DNA of 64,000 bases, from contig JBMNGC010000001.1 of NCBI GenBank assembly GCA_050949645.1, positions 2,418,001-2,482,000 of the forward strand, written 5' to 3'. The notes below the pieces were generated by a model, which worked only from the letters and a program-made list of their open reading frames with translations, was not told the DNA's origin and ran no database searches. Every line of letters begins with the position of its first letter. Position 1 is the stretch's first letter. This document shows positions 18,308 to 26,871 of this stretch, one piece after another. Made by a program: the position numbers and the translations under genes. The stretch comes from RUG369 sp050949645. Lineage in GTDB: Bacteria; Planctomycetota; Planctomycetia; Pirellulales; Thermoguttaceae.

Positions 18308-19372
18308 TTAGAGGGACTCGCCCACGCTGCCGTCGCTCACGTGAACGAGGGAGCCGACCACTTTACCTGGCGCAGTTACCGAGATAGCGCGTACGGAGCC
18401 GTCGCCCATCGCGAAGTTACAGACGCCGGCGTGCCAGCTGCCGAAGTAACGCTGAGGAGAGTTCGTATCGCGCGGCGAGGCGAGAGGATACTGTTCGCAA
18501 ACGGCGCGGCCAATAGCCCAGTCGCGCGCGTTCGAATCGGTCGCAGCCAGGTAGTTCTGGTCGTGACGGAACGCAGCGGCGTCGGTACCCATGCCCCCAA
18601 TCGGAATGTGCTTTTCACCGAAGATGATCTGGTTGCTCGTGCCGTCGACCCAGCGCGACATCGGGTCGCGGGATTTCCAGGTGCGAGGATCGTCCGCTCT
18701 GAGGAGCGCCGCCGTGCGGAACGGGCTGAAGTCCTGCGAGCTCGTCGCGTATTCAGTCTTGCAGATCCACTGGAAGTTCGTGCAGTCAGGAGAATTGTAG
18801 GTCGTGTAGATAGGCGGCGCGTAATCCGCGAAAGGACCGTACGATACGATCGACTGGCAACCGTTGATCGTCGTGTTCGTATTAAGGTCTTGCGTGCCGA
18901 GCGGGGCGCCAGCAGGACCGGAACGCCGGGTCGGACAGTACATATAAGGAACGGAGGAGAAGGAACGACGAAGCTCGTCCGACATTTCAGAAGAGCGCCA
19001 GAACTGGTCGCCGTCGCCGGAGCCGGAGCGGCACAGGTCCTGACCAAAGCCGGAGTTTTTATCGGCGCCGCCACGCCAGTTCTTCAGCGTTTCATAAAGC
19101 GCAGTCTGCTCAAGGTAGGGATACAGCAGCGGGAAAATTCCAGCGTGAGCCTTGGAGATCTGCAACGGCGGAAGCATGCTGGTCGCTGACTCAAAGTTGG
19201 CGACGGCAAGTCCAAGCTGCTTGAGATTGTTCGTGCACTGCATACGACGCGCAGCCTCGCGAGCGGCTTGGACGGCGGGCAGAAGAAGTCCGATCAGAAT
19301 ACCGATGATCGCGATGACAACCAGTAGTTCGACGAGGGTAAAACCTCTGTCGGAGCGAGTGGTTCTTTTCAT
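18308..19372 (-). CDS. DUF1559 prepilin-like protein
   Basis: 354 residues. The N-terminus is a classic type IV prepilin/pseudopilin signal: RSDRG, then FTLVELLVVIAIIGILIGLL, with processing expected between Gly10 and Phe11 and glutamate at mature position 5. AVQAAREAARRMQCTNNLKQ follows, the standard start of DUF1559 proteins. Near the C-terminus is the H-X9-DG motif (HAGVCNFAMGDG). Likely processed by a prepilin peptidase and held in the inner membrane or a pseudopilus; the biological role of the family is unknown. A strong promoter lies upstream at 19451-19479. Confidence 0.96.
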   Translation of the reverse strand: MKRTTRSDRGFTLVELLVVIAIIGILIGLLLPAVQAAREAARRMQCTNNLKQLGLAVANFESATSMLPPLQISKAHAGIFPLLYPYLEQTALYETLKNWRGGADKNSGFGQDLCRSGSGDGDQFWRSSEMSDELRRSFSSVPYMYCPTRRSGPAGAPLGTQDLNTNTTINGCQSIVSYGPFADYAPPIYTTYNSPDCTNFQWICKTEYATSSQDFSPFRTAALLRADDPRTWKSRDPMSRWVDGTSNQIIFGEKHIPIGGMGTDAAAFRHDQNYLAATDSNARDWAIGRAVCEQYPLASPRDTNSPQRYFGSWHAGVCNFAMGDGSVRAISVTAPGKVVGSLVHVSDGSVGESL

Positions 19373-19450
19373 GACTTAATATCCCATCAAACAAAATAAA
19401 TAATATTGAAAAACTTCCAGCAGCGCCGACCGCAGCTGCAAGCTATCGCC

Positions 19451-19479
19451 ATTTTAGTCACAATTTTCGAATAAGTCAA
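19451..19479 (-). promoter_or_regulatory. promoter for the DUF1559-lipoprotein pair
   Basis: On the minus strand: TTGACT, 17-base spacer, TAAAAT. About 75 bases before the DUF1559 ATG. Confidence 0.75.
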
Positions 19480-19532
19480 TTGCTTATTCGCACGAATTTT
19501 CAATTTTTTGTAAAAAACAGCCGTTCTTTTTA

Positions 19533-19560
19533 TTGACGCGGCGCGTAAAGAGGATACAAT
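19533..19560 (+). promoter_or_regulatory. promoter for tRNA-Arg
   Basis: TTGACG, 16-base spacer, TACAAT. The -10 box ends 35 bases before the first base of the tRNA. Confidence 0.75.
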
Positions 19561-19595
19561 TGGCTTTCGGTTTTCAGATGTTTCTGTAAGCTGTC

Positions 19596-19669
19596 GCGCC
19601 TGTAGCTCAACTGGATAGAGCATCGGTCTTCGGAACCGAGGGTTGGGAGTTCGAATCTCTTCAGGCGTG
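19596..19669 (+). tRNA. tRNA-Arg (anticodon TCG)
   Basis: A full cloverleaf can be drawn: acceptor GCGCCTG / CAGGCGT, D arm GCTC...GAGC, anticodon stem TCGGT / ACCGA with loop CTTCGGA (anticodon TCG), and T arm GGGAG / CTCTT around TTCGAAT. 74 bases; the CCA end is not encoded. It has its own promoter and terminator. Confidence 0.95.
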
Positions 19670-19676
19670 CTTATCG

Positions 19677-19708
19677 AGGGTTCGGCGCAGAGGTCGAACC
19701 CTTTTTTT
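19677..19708 (+). terminator. intrinsic terminator after tRNA-Arg
   Basis: 8-bp stem (agggttcg / cgaaccct) followed by T7, directly after the tRNA. Confidence 0.85.
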
Positions 19709-19928
19709 ATTTCTGACGCCTTCTCGCGGCCCGACGCAGACGATCGACGACCTTTTCTTTCTCGGAAAGCTCGAACTTTCCAACGTCTTTACGCGGTCCC
19801 ATCATGCGCTTCGGCGTCGCGTTTCGAGTCCGCCAGGCAGGCAATAAGTCGACGTTTTGTACGGCGTTTGGGAGTCTCGCACAGTTGAATCGCGCGGCGC
19901 GTTCCGTTACAATGGCGGCGGGAATCAA
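19707..19928 (-). CDS. small basic protein, doubtful
   Basis: An open frame of 73 residues, very basic at its C-terminus (SEKEKVVDRLRRAARRRQK). No ribosome binding site or family could be recognised, and it fills the space between the tRNA-Arg terminator and the beta-helix gene. It may be a real small protein, perhaps starting at the internal MMGPRKDVGKFEL, or chance coding. Confidence 0.3.
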   Translation of the reverse strand: MIPAAIVTERAARFNCARLPNAVQNVDLLPAWRTRNATPKRMMGPRKDVGKFELSEKEKVVDRLRRAARRRQK

Positions 19929-19966
19929 GCCCGATTACTATCGCGTCAAAATGAAAGGAACGTCCT

Positions 19967-21757
19967 ATGAACCTTAGACTCCGTCGCTCAATAACGGCGA
20001 TATTTTTCGCCGCTCTTACCCTCTCCGTCGCGACCGCCTTGCCGACGGATTACTATGTTGACGCCCGGAACGGCTCCGACGCCGCCGTCGGGACCTCGCC
20101 GGACGCCGCCTGGAAAACACTCGCGCGCGTCTCTCAAGCAGAAGAGATTCAGCCTGGCGACGTCGTTCGTTTCCATGCCGGCGACGTCTGGCGCGAATCG
20201 CTCGCGCCACGTTCCGGAGACGAGGGACGGCCCGTGACCTATACGAGCTACGGGGAAGGCGCGAAGCCGAGCTTCTGGCGCTCCGTTTCCCTCTCCGACG
20301 AAGACGCGTGGGTTAAAGAAGGCGAAAATATCTGGGCGACGCGTCCGCGAACCGTCACGCCATTCCCCGACGGAATCGTCGCGAAACTCATCCCGGGGCG
20401 CTGGGCGACGCACGCAGAATCGGGCGCCAGCGTCAACTATGTCGAAGATTCAGGTTCATTCAAGCTCGAAATTAAAGCGTCGGGCTCCGCGTCGAACCAC
20501 ATCCAATGGATGTATGATCCCTTTACGATTAAGAGAGACCGCTCGATTCGATGCTCCTTTTCGGCGCGAGCGTCGCAACCGACGACCTTCAATATCTCGC
20601 TCATGGCGTCGAGCCGGCCGTGGCCTTCCTACGGCGCCGTCTCTGGACTCGGCGAGATCACGACCGAATTTCAGCGATTCGAGCTCTGTCTGCGCCCAAA
20701 TCGCGATGCGGAGGACGCGCGACTCACCTTCTATCTCGGCGTCGTTCCGCAAGGCGTCGTTCTGGAATTTGCAGATTTTACATTCGAAGAGGTCGAGATT
20801 GACGAATTCGATCTCGGCCCCGACGTCGGCAATATCATCCTCGACCATAACGCCGCCGCGTTCAAACGCTGGGAACTCGACGAGCTCAAGGAGCAGGACG
20901 ACTACTATTACAACCGCGTCGACGGACGCGTATGGTACTATTCTCGCGAAAATCCCGCCGCGAAATATGATTCCATCGAAGCGGCGATCATGCAACATAT
21001 CGTTGATCTCAGCGGGGTCCACGACGCGATCTTCGACGGCCTCGATATTCGTTACGGGGCGGCGCACGGGTTCGGAGGGTCCGGCAACGCGCGGTGCGTC
21101 ATTCGTAACTGCGATATCAGCTGGATTGGAGGCGGCGACCAACACCGCGGAGGGAGCGCGGGTCCACGCACTCGCTATGGCAATGGGATAGAATTCTGGG
21201 CCTCAGCGCAAGATCATCTCGTCGAAAATTGTAGATTGTGGGAAATTTATGACGCAGCGTTAACGAATCAGGGCTCAGGAACAAACGTCGAGCGCAATAT
21301 CGTCTACCGCAACAACCTGATCTGGAATTGCGAATATTCCTTCGAATACTGGAACCGCGACGAGACGTCAGTGACGGAAAATATTGAATTCGTGAACAAC
21401 ATATGTCTCAACGCCGGCTGGGGTTGGGGATACGTTCAGCGGCCCGATCCAAACGGTCGTTGCCTCATGTTCTACGACAACACGGCGCAGACGAAGAACG
21501 TCGTCATTAAAGGCAATATCTTCGCGAACGCCAAGGATTCGCTGGTACGCTTCGATAGAGAATGGAGTCCGGAAGGGCCAAAGCTCGACGACAACGTTTA
21601 CTGGCAAGACAACGCGTCGGTCCCCTACGCGCTCTGGCTCAAGACGAAATATGACCGCGACGCGTTCGACGCGTATAAGAAAGCTGCAAACGTCGAAGAG
21701 AACGGACGTATCGAAAAGGTTGACGTCGACGCGCTTATTCCAAAGGACGTTCGTTAG
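19967..21757 (+). CDS. secreted right-handed beta-helix protein with carbohydrate-binding-like insert
   Basis: 596 residues with a signal peptide (about 1-25). After it comes DYYVDARNGSDAAVGTSPDAAWKTL, the usual opening of secreted polysaccharide-lyase-like beta-helix proteins. A jelly-roll segment of roughly residues 140-270 (ASNHIQWMYDPFTIKRDRSI ... LRPNRDAEDARLTFYLGVV) resembles a carbohydrate-binding module inserted in the helix. The remainder shows stacked parallel-beta repeats (CVIRNCDISWIGG, LVENCRLWEIYDAAL, IEFVNNICLNAGWGW, VVIKGNIFANAKDS). Likely binds or cleaves a polysaccharide; no catalytic residues can be assigned from sequence alone. AAAGGAA six bases before ATG supports the start. 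Confidence 0.85.
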   Translation: MNLRLRRSITAIFFAALTLSVATALPTDYYVDARNGSDAAVGTSPDAAWKTLARVSQAEEIQPGDVVRFHAGDVWRESLAPRSGDEGRPVTYTSYGEGAKPSFWRSVSLSDEDAWVKEGENIWATRPRTVTPFPDGIVAKLIPGRWATHAESGASVNYVEDSGSFKLEIKASGSASNHIQWMYDPFTIKRDRSIRCSFSARASQPTTFNISLMASSRPWPSYGAVSGLGEITTEFQRFELCLRPNRDAEDARLTFYLGVVPQGVVLEFADFTFEEVEIDEFDLGPDVGNIILDHNAAAFKRWELDELKEQDDYYYNRVDGRVWYYSRENPAAKYDSIEAAIMQHIVDLSGVHDAIFDGLDIRYGAAHGFGGSGNARCVIRNCDISWIGGGDQHRGGSAGPRTRYGNGIEFWASAQDHLVENCRLWEIYDAALTNQGSGTNVERNIVYRNNLIWNCEYSFEYWNRDETSVTENIEFVNNICLNAGWGWGYVQRPDPNGRCLMFYDNTAQTKNVVIKGNIFANAKDSLVRFDREWSPEGPKLDDNVYWQDNASVPYALWLKTKYDRDAFDAYKKAANVEENGRIEKVDVDALIPKDVR

Positions 21758-21773
21758 CTCGGAAGAAAAGAGG

Positions 21774-21811
21774 AACGCTCGCCCAACGCGAGTCAGGCGA
21801 GCGTTTTGCTT
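21774..21811 (+). terminator. terminator-like hairpin between convergent genes
   Basis: 10-bp perfect stem (aacgctcgcc / ggcgagcgtt) followed by a short T-rich stretch. It lies between the stops of the beta-helix gene (21757) and the minus-strand gene ending at 21824, and could serve both. Confidence 0.55.
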
Positions 21812-21823
21812 AAGCGCTCAAGA

Positions 21824-24532
21824 TCAGCGGAGTTCAGGCTTGACGAATTTCGCCGGACTGCTCGACGTCTTCTCGTCCTCGTCGATCGCCGCCGTCTTGA
21901 CGACAAACTCGCCCGGAACGGGACTCCAGCGATAGGTATCGATCCGCTCGCCGTCCTTCCCGCTCTCGGTTTTCGAGACCTTCTCGTCGACCCTATCGAC
22001 CGCCTTGCTGGAATTCGATATGGTCAGCGGCGGGGCGTACCGTTGCGTCACGGGCTTAGCTCGTTCAGGAGTCGTCTTTTCGCCGGCGTTGGGCTTAGCG
22101 GCGGCGCGTCTGTTAGCGAGCGTCGCTCGAGTCCAACCGCCGTCGTCCAACTTGTCAACCTCGTCAATCTTGTCCTCGACTCCTTTGTCAGGCGCCTCGA
22201 GGGGCTCGTCGGCGATCACGATAGGAAGCGCAAGGTCGTCTTCTGGAAGCGCAACGACCTCGTCGTCGTCCTCCGGAAGGGACATGACGTCGGAAAAATC
22301 GAGATTATCAATCACGAGCGCGACGTCGCCGTCAGCGCTCGTCTCGGCGTTGAGCGTTTCGTCTGAATCGGGACTCTCCTCCTCGTCAACGAAGAATTCG
22401 AGGACGGGGACGCCGTCGGCGCCAATGGTGATCTCGGCGAAATCTTCATCTTCGACTTCTTCCGAATCAGAGACGGCGAGCGGCTCCGCGCTCACGACGG
22501 CCGGTCGAGTCGGGGGTAGTTTGCGCCCCGGGATCGTCGGCGGAAGTTGCGGCGCGCGCGGCGCTTTCGGCGCGGCGGAAAGCGGGATCGCGGGCGGCGC
22601 CTGCAAGTCGTCGTCGGCAAGGTCAAAGCTCTCGATCGACAGTTCTTCGAGCTGAAGTTCCTCGTCGTCGGATCTGATCGTAAAATCGCCGTCCGTCGAG
22701 AGCGTCGCCGACGAGTCGACGCTAATGAACGCGTCGGGATCGGGCTCCGTCTCGTCGAGCAAATTCATAGCGCGCGCATTCTGCGACGGCATGACGCCAA
22801 TCTTCGCGAGAGAGTCCGGATTGCCGCCAGCTTGGGGCGATGAAAGAGACTGGGTCGCGAGGAATTCTTCGCCCGTCATCATCGCGCCGCTTTCCTCAAA
22901 CGCATATTGGGGTTCGTCGTCGGCGAGTGAGAAGTCGTTCGGACCGTCGAAGTCGAAATCATGCGACCCGCCGAACGAATTGCTCAGCGTTCGGTCGGAG
23001 TGCGGGAACCTTGATCCGGCGAAGCCCGAGGTCATATCGTTTGCATCGAAAAATCCGTCGTTCAATTCTGGCGTCTGGTAGCCATGGAAAGATGAGCTCG
23101 GTCTATTGGCGGCATAGGACGCGTTCGCGTCGGAACCGCGCGAGAGGATCCGCGCATAGCCCGGTCGAGGCTCGTTCGCTTTCGCGAGGAGCTGATAATT
23201 CACGAGCTGCCCTTGTGCGCGCTGCTGCGCTTGCCGCGCCGTGACAAGCGCCTTGTTGGCAAGGATGCGGCGCGCCTCGGGCGAAAGACCGCTCAGTTGC
23301 GACACAATGCCCTGGAACATGCGCGGATCCTGCTCGGCCGTCTGCGACACGCTGTCGATAAACGCGAGGGTCTGCTCGAAGTTCGTGTCCGCGATTTTGC
23401 CAATCAGCGATTGGAACGCTCGCGCCATGAGGTCGGCGCCCGGGTTCCTGACGTTGATAAACGCGTCCAACCGACATATCGCCATCGGCGTAAGCTCCGG
23501 ATCCTCCGTATAGCGAACCTGCAGCACGATAAACGCTTCCCCTTCGATCGGACGTATCATCCCCGGCGGACGATAGACCCCCGAGACGTGCGCGACCGTG
23601 AGCTCCGTGCTCTGATACAGGATCGTGAGTCGCCCGCCCGCGCCTTCCTTTTCGCTGATCGTGTAGGTGTGCGGTCCGACCTGCTTCATGTCGACTTTGT
23701 CGTAGTCCATCTGCTTCCAGAACTCGACAACCGTATGAGGGTAGGTCAGAAAGAAATCGAAGAGCTCGGGGTTACAGCGCGCGCCCGCCATCGGAAGGCG
23801 ACGATACATCGTCGGGGCAGACGCAACCTGCTGGAAACGTTCGCGAGTCTTGTCCGGGAAAAGCTCCCACGGAATCTTTGCGAGCGCGTCGTTCGCTTCC
23901 ATAGGATTGGCAGACGCCTGCGTCAACGCGACAGCGGAGCCGCCATGCCGATCAGAGCTTGGGACAGCGTTGATTTGCACCCTATCCATGTCCGGCGCGG
24001 CGCTTTGGCGCGGCTGTTCGACATATGGCGTGCGATATGGCGCGCGCGACTGCGTTTCCTGACCCCAGTTGCCCGAAAGCAACGGCTTCGTTCCGAAAAT
24101 CCCAAGTCGCTGAGGCTCCTGCTGCTGTTGCTGCTGCGCCTGCATTTGCATCTGACGCTGCCGCGCCTGCATCTGCGCCTGCGCTTGTAACTGAGCCTGG
24201 TCAGGCTTCGGATCTCTGCTCTGACCAAAGAGACCTGAAAGGAACGGCGTTCGAGACGCCTGGCTCTGCGCTTGCGCCTGACGCGGTTGGGGCGTCTGGT
24301 ACGCAGCCTGCCCATGACGCTGGGCTGCCTGATACTGAGCCTGCGCCTGGCGTTGCGCCGCCTGATATTGAGCCGCCGATTGATACTGAGCCGCAAACGC
24401 GGTTCCCGTAATGGAGAACCCTAACGCAACGCCCAGCGCGATAACACGCGCTCGACTCAGTACTGCGCGTCTATGCGTCATACTGGCGCTACGATACAAC
24501 TCGCGTCGACTTGAGTCGTTATAACGGGTCAT
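21824..24532 (-). CDS. large secreted Gln-rich protein, unknown
   Basis: 902 residues. I place the start at the ATG at 24532, which has AAAGG seven bases upstream; the TTG two codons earlier is unlikely. After a signal peptide (VIALGVALGFSITGTAFAA) comes a Gln/Ala-rich repeat region (YQAAQRQAQAQYQAAQRHGQ, later MQARQRQMQMQAQQQQQQ). A compact central region of about 230 residues follows (FFLTYPHTVVEFWKQMDYDK ... QQRAQGQLVNYQLLAKANEP), and then a long acidic, Ser/Pro-rich, low-complexity C-terminal half. The central part looks globular and is probably the functional domain; I do not recognise its family. Confidence 0.7.
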   Translation of the reverse strand: MTRYNDSSRRELYRSASMTHRRAVLSRARVIALGVALGFSITGTAFAAQYQSAAQYQAAQRQAQAQYQAAQRHGQAAYQTPQPRQAQAQSQASRTPFLSGLFGQSRDPKPDQAQLQAQAQMQARQRQMQMQAQQQQQQEPQRLGIFGTKPLLSGNWGQETQSRAPYRTPYVEQPRQSAAPDMDRVQINAVPSSDRHGGSAVALTQASANPMEANDALAKIPWELFPDKTRERFQQVASAPTMYRRLPMAGARCNPELFDFFLTYPHTVVEFWKQMDYDKVDMKQVGPHTYTISEKEGAGGRLTILYQSTELTVAHVSGVYRPPGMIRPIEGEAFIVLQVRYTEDPELTPMAICRLDAFINVRNPGADLMARAFQSLIGKIADTNFEQTLAFIDSVSQTAEQDPRMFQGIVSQLSGLSPEARRILANKALVTARQAQQRAQGQLVNYQLLAKANEPRPGYARILSRGSDANASYAANRPSSSFHGYQTPELNDGFFDANDMTSGFAGSRFPHSDRTLSNSFGGSHDFDFDGPNDFSLADDEPQYAFEESGAMMTGEEFLATQSLSSPQAGGNPDSLAKIGVMPSQNARAMNLLDETEPDPDAFISVDSSATLSTDGDFTIRSDDEELQLEELSIESFDLADDDLQAPPAIPLSAAPKAPRAPQLPPTIPGRKLPPTRPAVVSAEPLAVSDSEEVEDEDFAEITIGADGVPVLEFFVDEEESPDSDETLNAETSADGDVALVIDNLDFSDVMSLPEDDDEVVALPEDDLALPIVIADEPLEAPDKGVEDKIDEVDKLDDGGWTRATLANRRAAAKPNAGEKTTPERAKPVTQRYAPPLTISNSSKAVDRVDEKVSKTESGKDGERIDTYRWSPVPGEFVVKTAAIDEDEKTSSSPAKFVKPELR

Positions 24533-24764
24533 CTTCAATCCTTTGAATCTAATCGGAGCCGCATACCAGGGGAGTCGTCAAGGCATAGTTCCGTCTATGC
24601 AACGACTCTATAAAACGGCTGTGACCTTTGTATCGGTTAAGACGGCGGAAAAATACAGTACAATTCGCAAATTTTAACAAGGAGAATCTACGTATATTCA
24701 CAAGATTCGCTAATTTAACTTTCAAAGGTTTAATCATTCATCCGTAGTAGAGCGCTAAGAATCT

Positions 24765-26858
24765 ATGACGACGCTGGTGGAAAAAAGAGCGGCAAAAAGA
24801 GAGGACGTTGCGCAGCGGACGAATTGCCGACGACGCGACGCTCGTACTTTTTTGCTGTGCCACGCGTTCCTCTTTCCGCTCGGCAACGCGAGCGGCGTCG
24901 GGCTTCTTACTCTCCTGACGTTCGGTTCGCGACGCCTTGCGATCGGCGTCGCGCTCTTTATTTATCTTGCGACCGTGTTCCTTAGGATTCCAGCTCTGAA
25001 GCGTTTTCCGAGCGTTATTAACTTCGCGCGGCGTCTCGAAGCGCGATCTCCGCGCGCGGCGGGCTCGCTCGTCGCCGCTCTCGACCCAACGCTTGACGGA
25101 ACGCCCCTCGCCGACGACGCCCTCGCACGCGCGCACGCCCTTCTTAATCTGTATGAAAAAGATAAACTCCCAGCCGACGAATTGTACGCGCTGACCTGTG
25201 AAAACGTCCAACCGGAGGCTCGAGAACAGATCGTCAAGGATCGGCGTAAACTACGCGCCGGCTGGTATCTCTTCGTGATCGCCTTTGTTGCGTCGTTGAC
25301 CTGCGACGCCGTGTGCCAAAACGCTCCGTTCCGCCGAGAAACGCCCCAAATCGTCCAAACGCCGCCGGACCCTGGCGCCAACCTTTCCTCTTCCATAGCG
25401 CAGCCAACGCGTCAGACGACGCCGATTAGTCCGGTCGACGCGGACGGGGCGCTTGAATCCCTTGAAACGCTCGCCGCAGATCTTGAGCGCGCCCTCGCGA
25501 TCGCGCAAAGCCTGACGCTGGAACTCCAGCGCGACGATTTCGCACCGGAACTTGCCGTCGAACTGACGCGAGAGCTCGAGTCCTGCGTCGAATCTCCAAC
25601 GGGGCTCGTCGTCCGCGCGTCCGCGGTCGCGCGTTCAGCCGCCGCGACGCTCCGCAGGACGACGCCCGACGAATCCGTCCCCGCCTTCCTTGCCGCGCGC
25701 CGTGCCTCGGAACTTCTAGCGTTCTTCAAAGGCGAACGCGCGCGCCGCGCCGAAATGAGGGCGGCGCTGAGCGAAATATTGCGCGCCGCCGACGCGGAGA
25801 CCAAAGCTCGTAGCCGTCAGACCACGGCGACGATCGCCGGCGCGCTCCAGACGCGCCTGACCGCCGAGACGCGCGCCTTCTCGATTCTTGACGCCAGCTG
25901 GAAATTTCGAGCAGAACGCGCCGGCGACGACGTCCAAAACTCCTCGTTGCGCCGCGCGGCGGCGAGCGCTCTCGCGTCACGCGCAGGATTGGAGCCCTCC
26001 GAAAGGACGGCGACGCAGTCGCAAGAGTTTTTCGACGCCCTAACGGCGCTCCGAAACGCATGGTCCGACTCTCTCGCGCGATATGAAGAAACGACGCGCC
26101 GTCTCGCGGCGCCCGAGAGCGCGGAATTCCTCGATTTCGCGCGACGCGTCGCGGACGACGCCGGACTTGCCGAAACGCTCTGGAACGCCGACGCGTCCGG
26201 AGTGTTCGGGTACGTCGAGGGCGAGTTACGGCTCCTCGACGCCGCGCGCGCGGAGGCCCTTGGAGAACGCTGGGGGCGCGCCGCGACGCTCCTTAACGCC
26301 GCGCCATGGTATAAATCAGAGAAGGACGACGGCTCGGAGATTGCGTCCCTCGCGCTGCGACTTACCTTCGGCGCGATCCCGCCAAGCGCGCTCGAGGACC
26401 TGGCGGCAAGCGTCGACGACGCCCCAAGTCGACTTGCGCGAACGCTCGGCGCCCCCGACAAGGCGCGGGCGCTCGACGTGCTAAAGATGAGCGACGTCGA
26501 TCCGGAAACGCTCCGCGCGCTAGAACGAGAAGCGGAGCTCAGCGAAACTGCGGCGCTCGAAGAGAGCGCGGCGACGCCCGAGTTGCGCGACGAAATCGCC
26601 GATCGCGACGATAGGAACGTCGGCGGTCTTGCCTCTGATCGAGGCGCGCCAGACTCGGGGCCGGCGGGCGCCGGCGCGCAGGACGACCAAGCCGCCCCGC
26701 GCGTCTTTTCTGGCGCCGAGTTCCACGCCGAGCTCCCCGACGACGCTCGCGAGCGCGTCGAACGCGCGCAGAAATGGAACCCCCCGGAGGAATACCTCCG
26801 CCGCGCGGAAGCGTTCCGCGCGAGTCTCTGGAAAGAATTGCAAAAAGAGAAAGAATAA
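24765..26858 (+). CDS. membrane-anchored alpha-helical protein, unknown
   Basis: 697 residues. Hydrophobic segments near 28-50, 54-73 and 165-183 suggest three membrane helices; the long remainder is helical, Ala/Arg/Glu-rich and extracytoplasmic or cytoplasmic depending on topology. The layout (helix hairpin, third helix, long coiled region) is reminiscent of the DUF4175-type membrane proteins of planctomycetes, but no signature proves it. The C-terminus ends KWNPPEEYLRRAEAFRASLW, which looks conserved. A clear Shine-Dalgarno is missing before the ATG at 24765. It converges with the lipoprotein gene at 26872. Confidence 0.65.
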   Translation: MTTLVEKRAAKREDVAQRTNCRRRDARTFLLCHAFLFPLGNASGVGLLTLLTFGSRRLAIGVALFIYLATVFLRIPALKRFPSVINFARRLEARSPRAAGSLVAALDPTLDGTPLADDALARAHALLNLYEKDKLPADELYALTCENVQPEAREQIVKDRRKLRAGWYLFVIAFVASLTCDAVCQNAPFRRETPQIVQTPPDPGANLSSSIAQPTRQTTPISPVDADGALESLETLAADLERALAIAQSLTLELQRDDFAPELAVELTRELESCVESPTGLVVRASAVARSAAATLRRTTPDESVPAFLAARRASELLAFFKGERARRAEMRAALSEILRAADAETKARSRQTTATIAGALQTRLTAETRAFSILDASWKFRAERAGDDVQNSSLRRAAASALASRAGLEPSERTATQSQEFFDALTALRNAWSDSLARYEETTRRLAAPESAEFLDFARRVADDAGLAETLWNADASGVFGYVEGELRLLDAARAEALGERWGRAATLLNAAPWYKSEKDDGSEIASLALRLTFGAIPPSALEDLAASVDDAPSRLARTLGAPDKARALDVLKMSDVDPETLRALEREAELSETAALEESAATPELRDEIADRDDRNVGGLASDRGAPDSGPAGAGAQDDQAAPRVFSGAEFHAELPDDARERVERAQKWNPPEEYLRRAEAFRASLWKELQKEKE

Positions 26859-26871
26859 CGCCGCCGATAGA

